Shown piece after piece: positions 34,700 through 47,456 of a DNA stretch of 64,000 nucleotides. The notes below the pieces were generated by a model, which had not been told where the DNA came from, did not search any database, and was given only the letters and a program-made list of their open reading frames with translations. A program made the position numbers and the translations under genes. How positions within the stretch are numbered: position 1 is the first letter of the stretch; each line of letters begins with the position of its first letter. The stretch comes from Parasulfuritortus sp049322515 (lineage in GTDB: Bacteria; Pseudomonadota; Gammaproteobacteria; Burkholderiales; Thiobacillaceae): assembly GCA_049322515.1 (NCBI GenBank), contig JBMOQW010000033.1, positions 62,001 to 126,000 of the forward strand, written 5' to 3'.

Positions 34700-35469
34700 G
34701 CCGGGCCTCCTTCCTTGGTGAAGGGGGAAGGGGGAAGGGAGAAGGGGAACGGCAAAGCGGCGCTGGTCTTATCACCCTTCACCCTTCCCCCTTCCCCCTT
34801 TACGTCCACCCTTTCCCCCTTCACCTGATCCAGATGCGGCACCAGCTTCGGCAGCAGACGTTGGGCGCTGTCGTTGATGCCCTTGCCCACGGCCTTGGTG
34901 GTCACCGTGGCGCCGGAAATCGCGTCGATCTCCCAGGCGTTGCGCTTGGTGCCGTGCTTGACCACCTTGATCGGGTTGGCCAGGGCCGTGCCGTCGGCAT
35001 TCAGGCGCGCGTCGAGGGCGTCGAAGTTCTTGAGAAACGCCGGGTCGGTGATGATCTTGTCGCCGATGCCCGGAGTCTCCCGCATGGCGATCACGCCCAT
35101 GCCGGTGACCGCCTGCTTGGCCGGGTCATAGGCGTAGAGCACCCGCACGACATCGGCATAGCCGGGCGCGGCGGCCTCGGCGGCAACGCCCTTGAGGACA
35201 CCGGCGGCATCGAAGGCGGCATAGAACTTTTCCCCGTTGCCGTTGGCGGCGACGCCTTGGCCGGTAGCCACAAATTCTTTCATGGTGGCCGCACCGGGAA
35301 TCACCTTGAACACGGCCCGTTCGAGCGCGATGCGCTTGTTGGCGGTGACCGCCTCCAGGGTCCCCTGGTAGGCCGACACGATGAGCACCCCGCACAGGGT
35401 GGCGACCAGGCCGAGGGTCAGGATCATGGCCCGGGGCGAGGAACCAGGCACCGCGACAACGCCGTTCAT
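34696..35469 (-). CDS. rnfG: Electron transport complex subunit RnfG, with repeat-encoded C-terminal tail
   Basis: Membrane-anchored flavoprotein of 257 aa carrying covalent FMN. One helix (about 15-33) and an FMN-binding domain; the flavinylation motif SGATVTT is at 185-191 with T190 as likely attachment site. The family normally ends near residue 215. Here about 40 extra residues rich in Lys/Gly and Pro/Phe (KGEGGRVKGDKTS; FPFSLPPSPF) are encoded by an inverted heptamer-repeat element. The start at 35469 overlaps the rnfD stop. Confidence 0.93.
   Translation of the reverse strand: MNGVVAVPGSSPRAMILTLGLVATLCGVLIVSAYQGTLEAVTANKRIALERAVFKVIPGAATMKEFVATGQGVAANGNGEKFYAAFDAAGVLKGVAAEAAAPGYADVVRVLYAYDPAKQAVTGMGVIAMRETPGIGDKIITDPAFLKNFDALDARLNADGTALANPIKVVKHGTKRNAWEIDAISGATVTTKAVGKGINDSAQRLLPKLVPHLDQVKGERVDVKGEGGRVKGDKTSAALPFPFSLPPSPFTKEGGPA
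34718..34823. repeat. Inverted heptamer-repeat element A (inside rnfG 3' end)
   Basis: Left arm 34718-34752 is built of about five 7-base units related to GGGGAAG; right arm 34774-34823 is the complementary array of CCCCTTC-type units. About 20 bases separate the arms. The inverted arrays can form a long imperfect hairpin. It is translated as the RnfG tail. Related to elements B and C. Confidence 0.85.
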
Positions 35470-36503
35470 GCCTGCCTCCGTGCCCCGAAGACCTTGGGCT
35501 GGGTGTATTGGTCGATCATCGGCGCCAGCGCGTTGCCGAGCAGGATGGCATACATCACCCCTTCGGTGAGGCCCCCGAAGTAACGGATCATGACCGTCAC
35601 CACGCCGATCAGGGCACCGTAGAGCCACACCCCCTTGGGCGTCACCGGCGAGGTGGCCATGTCGGTGGCCATGAACACCGCGCCCAGCATCAGGCCGCCG
35701 GACAGCAACACGAAGGCGGGATCGGGATAGCGTTCCGGATTGTAGAGCTGGAACACCCAGGCGGTGAAAGCCGCCGCGCCCAGCACGGCGACCGGGATGC
35801 GCCAGTCAAGGAAACGGCGCGCCGCGAGGTACAAGCCGCAGAGCAGGATCAGGACCGCCGAGGTCTCGCCGGCCGAGGCCGTGGCGACCCCGGTCAAAAA
35901 GTCCTGCGCCGGAGTGAATACGGTCTCGAACTTCCAGCGCGCCAGCGGCGTCGCGCCCGTGAAACCATCGAGCGCCTGCTTGGCCCAGGCGGTGATGTCG
36001 GGCGGCGTCATGAATGGCGCGGTGAGTGTGGAGGGAATGAACTCGGTGAACCGGTCCGGCGCGTAGGCCGGCACCCAGGTCGAGATGGCGACCGGGAACG
36101 CTGCCTGCACGAAGGCGCGGCCCACCAGAGCCGGGTTGAACACGTTGTGGCCGATGCCGCCGAACAAGGCCTTGCCCAGGGCGATCGCGACGAAGCCGGC
36201 CACGGCCGCCATCCAGAGCGGGAACGAGGGCGGCAGGGTCAGGGCGAGCAGCAGGCCGGTGATGGTGGCACTCCAGTCGGTCAGGGTGTTGCCCTGCCCG
36301 GCCTGGCGGCTGAAGAAGCGCTCGGTCCCCAGGCAGGCCAGCGTGGTAACCAGGATCAAGGCCAGCGCCGAGAGTCCGTATTGCCAGACCGAGAAGGCGG
36401 CGATCGGCAGCAGCGCCAGGACCACATGGGCCATGATGGTCTCGACGCTGATCTCCCGGCGGACGTGGGGCGCGGCGCGCAGCTGGAGCTTGGGTCCGGG
36501 CAT
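35466..36503 (-). CDS. rnfD: Electron transport complex subunit RnfD
   Basis: Membrane flavoprotein of 345 aa with about nine helices, carrying covalent FMN. The flavinylation motif is in GFTGATPLARW (near residue 175). Conserved GGIGHNVFNPALVGRAF and ATDMATSPVTPKG segments are present. The start at 36503 fits the family; an in-frame ATG 48 bases upstream would overlap the preceding unknown gene. Confidence 0.96.
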   Translation of the reverse strand: MPGPKLQLRAAPHVRREISVETIMAHVVLALLPIAAFSVWQYGLSALALILVTTLACLGTERFFSRQAGQGNTLTDWSATITGLLLALTLPPSFPLWMAAVAGFVAIALGKALFGGIGHNVFNPALVGRAFVQAAFPVAISTWVPAYAPDRFTEFIPSTLTAPFMTPPDITAWAKQALDGFTGATPLARWKFETVFTPAQDFLTGVATASAGETSAVLILLCGLYLAARRFLDWRIPVAVLGAAAFTAWVFQLYNPERYPDPAFVLLSGGLMLGAVFMATDMATSPVTPKGVWLYGALIGVVTVMIRYFGGLTEGVMYAILLGNALAPMIDQYTQPKVFGARRQA

Positions 36504-36510
36504 GGCGGGC

Positions 36511-37164
36511 TCAGGCGTGCGCGTAGGCCGGCTGGACCGCCGCGCCGGCATGCTCGGCGGCGATTTCCTGATGATCGATCCAGGCGCGCAGCACCCGGTC
36601 CAGTTCGCGCGGATTCAGGCGCCGCCCGGCCAGCCCGGACAGGCGTTCGGTCAGTTTGCGGCAGCAGGCGAAGAAACGGCCATAGTCGGCATCGAACTCG
36701 GCCCGGCTCAAGTAGCCGCATTCGCCGCCGCCCAGCTGGAACGCGGCCTGGGCGACCCGGCCGTCGTAAATGAAGAACAGCTCGGGAAAATGGAAATGCA
36801 GGTACTTCGAGGCCAGCGACCGGGCCAGCTCCTCGGGCTGGTCGACGAACACGTCCATCACCCGCTTGTGCATCTCGAACACCCGCGCCAGGTCGAGCTG
36901 CTCGGCGGTGGCCAAGCCGGCGAACCAGCGGTCGACGCCGGATTGTCCGAGCCGGTGCGCCGCAAACTCGGGCGAGAAGCCATGCACGTGAAAACCGTGC
37001 TCGGCGCACAGGCGCACGATCATGCGCAGCTTGTCGGCGACGATCTCGTCCTGGAAGTGATGCCGGTGCATGAAGCACAGCTCGTACAGCGCCCGCGTTC
37101 GTGGGTCGAGGATGGACTGGGCCAGGGTATCGGCGATGAATTCGCGGCTGATCTCGGGAGTCAT
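36511..37164 (-). CDS. Unknown protein encoded between rnfC and rnfD
   Basis: Not recognised. The 217-aa protein is soluble, helical and His-rich near the N-terminus (ELCFMHRHHFQDE), with no cysteine cluster and no membrane helix; other blocks are FDADYGRFFACCRKL and LASKYLHFHFPELFFIYDGR. It begins in an ATGA overlap with the rnfC stop and ends 7 bp before rnfD, so it is made together with Rnf. A role in Rnf assembly, regulation or partner binding is possible; nothing more can be said. Confidence 0.8.
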   Translation of the reverse strand: MTPEISREFIADTLAQSILDPRTRALYELCFMHRHHFQDEIVADKLRMIVRLCAEHGFHVHGFSPEFAAHRLGQSGVDRWFAGLATAEQLDLARVFEMHKRVMDVFVDQPEELARSLASKYLHFHFPELFFIYDGRVAQAAFQLGGGECGYLSRAEFDADYGRFFACCRKLTERLSGLAGRRLNPRELDRVLRAWIDHQEIAAEHAGAAVQPAYAHA

Positions 37165-38702
37165 GATTTCGGGGGATCGGTGGGGAGGGGATGACGGCGG
37201 CCGCCGCCCTTGCGGCCTTCGCCCTCGGCGTGGCCGAAGTCGAAGCGTTCGCCGCTCTCGTGCAGTTCGTGCTTCTGCTTGGCCAAATCGGCGCGTTCGC
37301 GCAGGATGCCCTTGGCGACGCGGAACTGCTGCACCAGGGGGATGTTGGAGGGACACACGTAGGTGCAGCAGCCGCACTCGAAACAATCGCCCAAGTGGTA
37401 TTCGCTGCCCATGCGGTCGTACTCCAGGCTGCCGGCCAGCAAGCCGAGCATGGACGGATTGAGACCCATCGGGCAGGCGTTCACGCATTCGCCGCACTTG
37501 ATGCAGGCGTAAATCTTGCGCTGGGACTCTGCCTCGATGCGACGGCGGTCGAACACCAGGATGCCGGACACGCCCTTGGTCACCGGCACGTCGAGCGAGG
37601 CCACGGCCTGGCCCATCATCGGGCCGCCCAGGATGATCTCGCGCTCGCTGACATTCTCGGCACCGGCCCAGTCGAGCACATGACGCATCGGCGTGCCGAT
37701 CGGCACCCAGTAGTCGCCCGGCCGCTTGATGCCCGGGCCGGTGACGGTGACGGCGCGCTCGGTGAGGCCCTGGCCGAGTGGCAGGAGCCGGCCCAGCAAG
37801 GCCAGGGTGCCGACGTTGTTGACCACCACCCCGACCGCCGACGGCAGGCCGCCGGCCGGCACTTCCCGGCCCAGCGCCGACTTGATCAGCATCTTTTCCG
37901 CGCCCTGCGGATATTTGGTTTCCACCGCCGCCACGGTGATCGTGCCGTCGGCCGGCAGGGCCGCGCGCACCGCCGCGATGGCGTCCGGCTTGTTGTCCTC
38001 GATGCCGACCACGGCGCGCGCCGCGCCCACCGCGCGCATGGCGTAGCGGATGCCCCGCATGAGGTCGTCGGCACACTCGACCATGATCCGATGATCGCAG
38101 GTCAGATAGGGCTCGCACTCGCAGCCGTTCACCACCAGGGTGTCGATGGTGCGGTCTTTCGGTACGGTCAGCTTGGCATGGCTGGGAAAGGCGGCACCGC
38201 CCAGGCCGACCATGCCGGTATCCTGGATGGCCTGGATGATTTCCTGCGGCGACAGCGTGTCCATGTCGCGCGGCTCGCCCCAGCGGACCTCCTGGGTGGA
38301 GGCTTCATAGGTGCGGATGACGATGCTCTCGGTCCATGGACCGCGCGCCGAGGGCATCAATTCGATGGACTCCACCACCCCGTCAACCGGGGCATGGAGG
38401 GGAACCGACAGAAACCCGTCGGCCCGGGCGATGAGCTGACCACGGACGACCTCCTGGCCCACCGAAACGATGGGCACCGCCGGCTTGCCGATGTGCTGCG
38501 CGAGGGGGAGGATCATGCGCGGCGCAAACGGCAACCGACGGAGCGGCGTGCCAGCAGTGCTCTTGTTGCTCGCGGGATGGATCCCGCGGGCGAAACTTGT
38601 GCGCTTGAAGAATGGGAAACGGGCAACGGGAAACGGGAACAGCGAGAACCGCCCCCCGCCCTCAGGCGTGGGGGGTAGCATTTCCCGTTTCCCGTTTCCC
38701 AT
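37161..38702 (-). CDS. rnfC: Electron transport complex subunit RnfC, with repeat-encoded N-terminus
   Basis: Peripheral NADH/ferredoxin-interacting subunit, 513 aa. The family start is normally just before FARGIHPASNKS (here about residue 38); NADH/FMN-binding region GLGGAAFPSHAKL follows, and two 4Fe-4S motifs CIKCGECVNACP (about 400) and CFECGCCTYVCP (about 440) end the protein. No ATG, GTG or TTG lies between the repeat element and FARGIHP, so translation must begin in or before the element; ATG at 38702 has an AAAGG site 8 nt upstream, ATG at 38681 is the alternative. The first ~33 residues are thus repeat-derived. Confidence 0.93.
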   Translation of the reverse strand: MGNGKREMLPPTPEGGGRFSLFPFPVARFPFFKRTSFARGIHPASNKSTAGTPLRRLPFAPRMILPLAQHIGKPAVPIVSVGQEVVRGQLIARADGFLSVPLHAPVDGVVESIELMPSARGPWTESIVIRTYEASTQEVRWGEPRDMDTLSPQEIIQAIQDTGMVGLGGAAFPSHAKLTVPKDRTIDTLVVNGCECEPYLTCDHRIMVECADDLMRGIRYAMRAVGAARAVVGIEDNKPDAIAAVRAALPADGTITVAAVETKYPQGAEKMLIKSALGREVPAGGLPSAVGVVVNNVGTLALLGRLLPLGQGLTERAVTVTGPGIKRPGDYWVPIGTPMRHVLDWAGAENVSEREIILGGPMMGQAVASLDVPVTKGVSGILVFDRRRIEAESQRKIYACIKCGECVNACPMGLNPSMLGLLAGSLEYDRMGSEYHLGDCFECGCCTYVCPSNIPLVQQFRVAKGILRERADLAKQKHELHESGERFDFGHAEGEGRKGGGRRHPLPTDPPKS

Positions 38703-38709
38703 TTCCCGG
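38611..38709. repeat. Inverted heptamer-repeat element B (rnfC start)
   Basis: Left arm 38611-38651 contains ACGGGAA-type heptamers; right arm 38678-38709 is the complementary TTTCCCG array. Between them CCCCCCGCC and GGCGTGGGGGG form a second, inner GC-rich hairpin. The element contains both candidate start codons of rnfC, since the unit GGGAAATGGGAA includes ATG. Confidence 0.88.
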
Positions 38710-38716
38710 CCTTTGA

Positions 38717-43684
<4,968 letters not shown>

Positions 43685-43701
43685 GGTCCGATCCTTCTCT
43701 C

Positions 43702-44583
43702 TCACACTTCGTTCATGACGGGCAGGGGGGTGATGCGCACGACCTTCTTGGCCGACTTGCCGCGCGTCGGCTGACCATCCTCGACCCAGACGATGGCCCC
43801 GGTCGGGCAGCGCTCGATGGCTTTCGGGCTGGCCAGGGCGTTCTTGCCGTAGTCGATGGTGGCCAGGTCATTCTTCAGGCTGATCAGCCCGGGCGCCGCA
43901 TCGGCCACACACTTTCCGCAGGCAGTGCAGGCCACTTCGCATTGCAGTTCGGCGGTGTCGCCATCGGCCTTGTTCTTGCAGGCCATCCAGAGCTTGCGGG
44001 TGATCGGCTCCAGGGAAAACAGCGCCTTCGGGCAGATTTCCACGCAGTCGCCACAGGCGGTGCACTTGGCGGCATCCACCACCGGCAGGCCAAACTGGTT
44101 CATGTGGATGGCGTCGAAGTCGCACACCGACTCGCAGTCGCCCAGGCCCAGGCAGCCCCAGTCGCAGGCCTTGCCGCCCCCCGCCACCGTGGTCGCGGCA
44201 CGGCAGGTGCCGAGGCCGGAATACTGGGCCCGCATGCGGGCCACGTGACGGCCCCCGGCACAGGCCAGACGAGCCACCTTCTTGTCGACATTGCCCATGT
44301 CGACCCCCAGGAAGCCGGCGATGTACTCGTTCATGTCGCGGCTGTTGACCGTGCACTTGGCCGGCTCGATGTGGCCCGCCACCAGCGCCTCGGCGAAATT
44401 GCGGCAACCGGCGGTGCCACAGGCACCGCAGTTGGACTTCGGCAGCAGGTCCTCGACCTGCTCGATGCGGGGATCCTCATAGACATAGAGTCGCTTGCTG
44501 GCCACCGCCAGCAACCAGGCCAGGACGCCGCCCAGCAGGGCCATGAAGACACCCGCCATCGTCACACCTTGCAACGCTTCCAT
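43702..44583 (-). CDS. rnfB: Electron transport complex subunit RnfB, multi-cluster type
   Basis: Membrane-anchored ferredoxin subunit of 293 aa. One helix (about 8-28), the RnfB-specific cluster (C52, C55, C60, C77), then cluster motifs at C140/C144/C150/C154, C174/C177/C180/C184 and C215/C219/C222/C225. A fourth ferredoxin site expected in long RnfB proteins is reduced to a single Cys (C259 in RCPTGAI). The long form resembles RnfB of Clostridia and Bacteroidetes more than the short gammaproteobacterial RsxB. First gene of the rnf operon, 17 bp before por. Confidence 0.93.
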   Translation of the reverse strand: MEALQGVTMAGVFMALLGGVLAWLLAVASKRLYVYEDPRIEQVEDLLPKSNCGACGTAGCRNFAEALVAGHIEPAKCTVNSRDMNEYIAGFLGVDMGNVDKKVARLACAGGRHVARMRAQYSGLGTCRAATTVAGGGKACDWGCLGLGDCESVCDFDAIHMNQFGLPVVDAAKCTACGDCVEICPKALFSLEPITRKLWMACKNKADGDTAELQCEVACTACGKCVADAAPGLISLKNDLATIDYGKNALASPKAIERCPTGAIVWVEDGQPTRGKSAKKVVRITPLPVMNEV

Positions 44584-44622
44584 CTGCTCGCTCCTATCCC
44601 GATTGAAACACTCGGGTAATAG

Positions 44623-44636
44623 AGACCTTGGGGTCT
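44623..44636. promoter_or_regulatory. Inverted repeat in the rnfB/lysR intergenic region
   Basis: AGACC-TTGG-GGTCT lies in the 151-bp divergent spacer, about 40 bp upstream of the rnfB start. Nearby are AT-rich direct repeats TTAATTATT (about 44636 and 44668) and a CCCGA/TCGGG hairpin (44598-44616). They are candidates for LysR-type operator or leader structures of the rnf operon; the exact site cannot be fixed. Confidence 0.35.
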
Positions 44637-44675
44637 TAATTATTGATGTGGCGAGTCTATGAATTTTTTAATTAT

Positions 44676-44704
44676 TTGACACAGCAATTATTTCAATTTC
44701 CAAT
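44676..44704 (+). promoter_or_regulatory. Candidate promoter of the CysB-like regulator gene
   Basis: A perfect -35 box TTGACA (44676-44681), 17-bp spacer and TCCAAT (44699-44704, four of six matches) lie 31 bp upstream of the regulator's ATG, in an AT-rich stretch. Confidence 0.5.
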
Positions 44705-44734
44705 ATTGGCGGTTTCAATGTCCGGGATGGCACC

Positions 44735-45778
44735 ATGAGCAGCGACGACTCGCCCCTGTACTACAAGAACAACCGCCTCAAGCAATTGCGCGCCTTCCAC
44801 CAGGTGGTGCGCTGCGGCAGCATCTCCAAGGCGGCGGAAAAGCTGTTTCTTTCCCAGCCCTCCGTGTCGTTGCAGATCCAGGCCCTGGAACGGGAACTGG
44901 CCGTGGTCCTGTTCGAGCGGCGCGGTCCGCATCTCAAGCTGACGCCGGAAGGCGACGTGCTCTATCACCTGGCCGAACCCCTGGTCGATGGCATCGACAA
45001 GCTGCAGGAAAACTTCACCGCCCACTTCGGCAAGCTGGAATCCGGCGAGCTGAACATCGGCGCCGGCGAGTCGACCATCCTGTACATCCTGCCCGAGCCG
45101 GTGCGCCGCTTCGTGGAGCAATATCCCAAGGTGCAGCTCAAGATGCATAACGTCACCGGACGCGACGGCCTCAAGATGCTCAAGGCGGACGAGATCGACT
45201 TCGCGGTCGGCTCGATGCTGGACGTCCCGGAAGACATCGAATACCGGCCCGTGGTGACCTTCGACCCGATGCTGATCACGCCGCTCGACCATCCTCTGGC
45301 GGACAAAGCCCGGTCCGGCCAGGAAGTCACCCTGGAAGACGTCAGCCATTACGGCCTGATCCTGCCGCCCTCGCATCTCTCGACCTGGCGCATCGTCAAG
45401 TACGTATTCCAGCAGCACAACCTGACTTTCACGGTGACCCTGGAAGCCGGCGGCTGGGAGGTGATCAAGAAATATGTCGAGTTGGGCATGGGCGTGTCGA
45501 TCGTCACCGACATCTGCCTGACCGGAGACGAGAAGTTGATGCGCATCCCCCTGACCCGCTATTTCCCGCAACGCGGGTATGGCCTGGTGCTGCGCCGTGG
45601 CCGATTCCTGTCCCCCCAGGCCCGACGCTTCATCGAAATCATGGAAGAGGTCTATGCCCGCGGCGAGTCGGGTATCGCGCAAGCCCATGCCCGTGCCGTG
45701 CAGGCCGACCCGGCGCGGTCGGACAAACCCGCCCGGGCCCCGCGTACCAAGACTCGAGCCAAGACCGACCGCGCTTAG
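44735..45778 (+). CDS. LysR-type regulator, CysB-like
   Basis: DNA-binding regulator of 347 aa. Winged helix at about 10-70 (LKQLRAFHQVVRCGSISKAAEKL; SQPSVSLQIQALE) followed by a periplasmic-binding-type effector domain (GESTILYILPEPVRRF; GWEVIKKYVELGMGVSIV) in the style of CysB/Cbl, and a Lys/Arg/Ala-rich tail after residue 320. It is divergent from rnfB, so regulation of the rnf-por operon is likely by position. Effector unknown; CysB homologues sense O-acetylserine or sulfur compounds. Confidence 0.85.
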   Translation: MSSDDSPLYYKNNRLKQLRAFHQVVRCGSISKAAEKLFLSQPSVSLQIQALERELAVVLFERRGPHLKLTPEGDVLYHLAEPLVDGIDKLQENFTAHFGKLESGELNIGAGESTILYILPEPVRRFVEQYPKVQLKMHNVTGRDGLKMLKADEIDFAVGSMLDVPEDIEYRPVVTFDPMLITPLDHPLADKARSGQEVTLEDVSHYGLILPPSHLSTWRIVKYVFQQHNLTFTVTLEAGGWEVIKKYVELGMGVSIVTDICLTGDEKLMRIPLTRYFPQRGYGLVLRRGRFLSPQARRFIEIMEEVYARGESGIAQAHARAVQADPARSDKPARAPRTKTRAKTDRA

Positions 45779-47409
45779 TCCGCGCCCGACGCGCGGGTGC
45801 CCCCCAGCTGTTCGCGGGCATGTTGAAGCAGCGCCGACACGTGGTCGGCATGGTCCGGATAGACCGCCCAGCCGATCGAGACGGGGACCTCCACCCATTC
45901 CGGTCCGACCCGGTAGGACTTGGCCAGGTCGCGTCTGACCCGCTCGCCGATCTGAACCACTTCATCCGGGGACACGGGCAAGGGCAACAGAATGGCGAAA
46001 ACGTCCTTGTCGAGGCGCGCCAGGGTGTCGGTGGCACGCACGGTCTCCTTCATGCGCATGGCCACCACCTTGAGCATGGCATCGGCGATATTTTCGCCAT
46101 AGCGTTCGATCAGGGCTGGAAAGGCATCCAGGGCGATCAGCACCAGCCCGACATGGCCCTGATGCCGGCTGGCCTGGGCCAGGGCGGCTTCAAATCGATC
46201 GAGCAGCAACAGCTTGTTGGGCAGCTCGGTCAAGACATCGTGGCTGGCCTGAAGCCACAGCTCGACCTCGTTCCGGCGCCGGTCGGAGACATCCATGAAG
46301 GTCACCACGCCGCCCACCACCCGGGCCTCGGACAGGATGGGCGACAGGCTGAACTGGGCCGCAAACGATTCCCCTTCGTGGCGCTGGAAGCGCGTTTGTT
46401 CATGTTCGATGCGCTTGCCCTGTTCAAGCGCCCTGAGGATCGAAGCGTCGTGGTGCCCGGCCACGGCATATTCACGCTCGATCACTTCCTCGATCAGGTT
46501 CCGGCCCAGCATCGCTTCGAGTGACGGAAATCCCAGGGCGGCCTGCGCCGCCGGGTTGGCAAAGGTGCATCGTCCCCGCCGGTCGATGCCAAACATCGGG
46601 TCGGGCGACGCATTCACCAAAGCGCGCAGGTAGGATTCCGCGCCCTTGCGTTCGGCCATCTCGGCCCGCAAGGCGTGGTTGCGCTTGCGGACCACACCCA
46701 CCCCGATCAGCGCGGTCAGCACCAGCCCGAGCCAGACGCCGGCATGGATCAGCACCAGGTTGGCGCGCCGTGTCTGGTAAGCCTGCACATAAGGCGTGGC
46801 ATCGAAACTGACGCTGATGCCGCCCCGGATGTCCCCCACCTGATAGCCTTGCTTGGCATGACATTGCAGGCAGATGGGCTGGGTCACCAGGGGCGCCATG
46901 TAATGGGCGCGCTGGTCCTCCCCTTCTTTGGCCAGCGAGAAGAATTCCTTGGCCCCGGATTCGAACTGCCGCAACGCGTCCCGCTCCCAGGGCAGCGCCT
47001 GGTTTCCGGGGTTGATCGGCTTCAGGCTGGTGATGTTGATCCGGATGCCGCTCCTTTCTTCGATCACCCGGGACAACTGGCGCGTCATGTACGCCGGATT
47101 GAGCAGGGTCAACGGCACGCCCGATGGCGTGTCGATATCCTTTTCCTCAGCCTCCAGATAAGGATTCGAGGGTGACGCCTCCGAACGTCGGCCATAGAGG
47201 CCGCCATGGCTGGCATTCCAAAACCGGGTGGCTTCGATGATGCGGAAGATTTCCCGGCCCTGGGTGCTCATCAGGGTGTCATTCGTACGGCGCGCCTCAC
47301 TCAGGTTCCAGGCCAGGGAGAAGGCCACCACGCCACTCCACAACAGGAGCGGCAGGATCCAGACCAGGATCACATCGAGCGCGCTATCCGGCTTGTGGAT
47401 CATGCCCAT
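45775..47409 (-). CDS. Haem-binding DUF3365-PAS-degenerate GGDEF sensor protein
   Basis: Membrane signalling protein of 544 aa. N-terminal helix (about 13-33), periplasmic DUF3365/Tll0287-like domain with a c-type haem motif CLQCH (about 186), second helix (about 222-242), a PAS domain (LVNASPDPMFGIDRRG) and a C-terminal GGDEF-family domain. In that domain the catalytic GGDEF is DKDVF, so cyclase activity is unlikely, though the RATD inhibitory-site-like motif remains. It probably senses redox or a ligand at the haem and acts through binding. It overlaps the end of the LysR gene by 4 bp, convergently. Confidence 0.85.
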   Translation of the reverse strand: MGMIHKPDSALDVILVWILPLLLWSGVVAFSLAWNLSEARRTNDTLMSTQGREIFRIIEATRFWNASHGGLYGRRSEASPSNPYLEAEEKDIDTPSGVPLTLLNPAYMTRQLSRVIEERSGIRINITSLKPINPGNQALPWERDALRQFESGAKEFFSLAKEGEDQRAHYMAPLVTQPICLQCHAKQGYQVGDIRGGISVSFDATPYVQAYQTRRANLVLIHAGVWLGLVLTALIGVGVVRKRNHALRAEMAERKGAESYLRALVNASPDPMFGIDRRGRCTFANPAAQAALGFPSLEAMLGRNLIEEVIEREYAVAGHHDASILRALEQGKRIEHEQTRFQRHEGESFAAQFSLSPILSEARVVGGVVTFMDVSDRRRNEVELWLQASHDVLTELPNKLLLLDRFEAALAQASRHQGHVGLVLIALDAFPALIERYGENIADAMLKVVAMRMKETVRATDTLARLDKDVFAILLPLPVSPDEVVQIGERVRRDLAKSYRVGPEWVEVPVSIGWAVYPDHADHVSALLQHAREQLGGTRASGAD

Positions 47410-47456
47410 CCCACCTTGACGGCCATCCCCCTGCCCCGCTCAGTGGCATGCCGCGA

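Noticed and set aside
34718..34823. CRISPR-like array in the heptamer repeats
   Set aside because: Units are 7 bases, contiguous and inverted, without spacers or cas genes.
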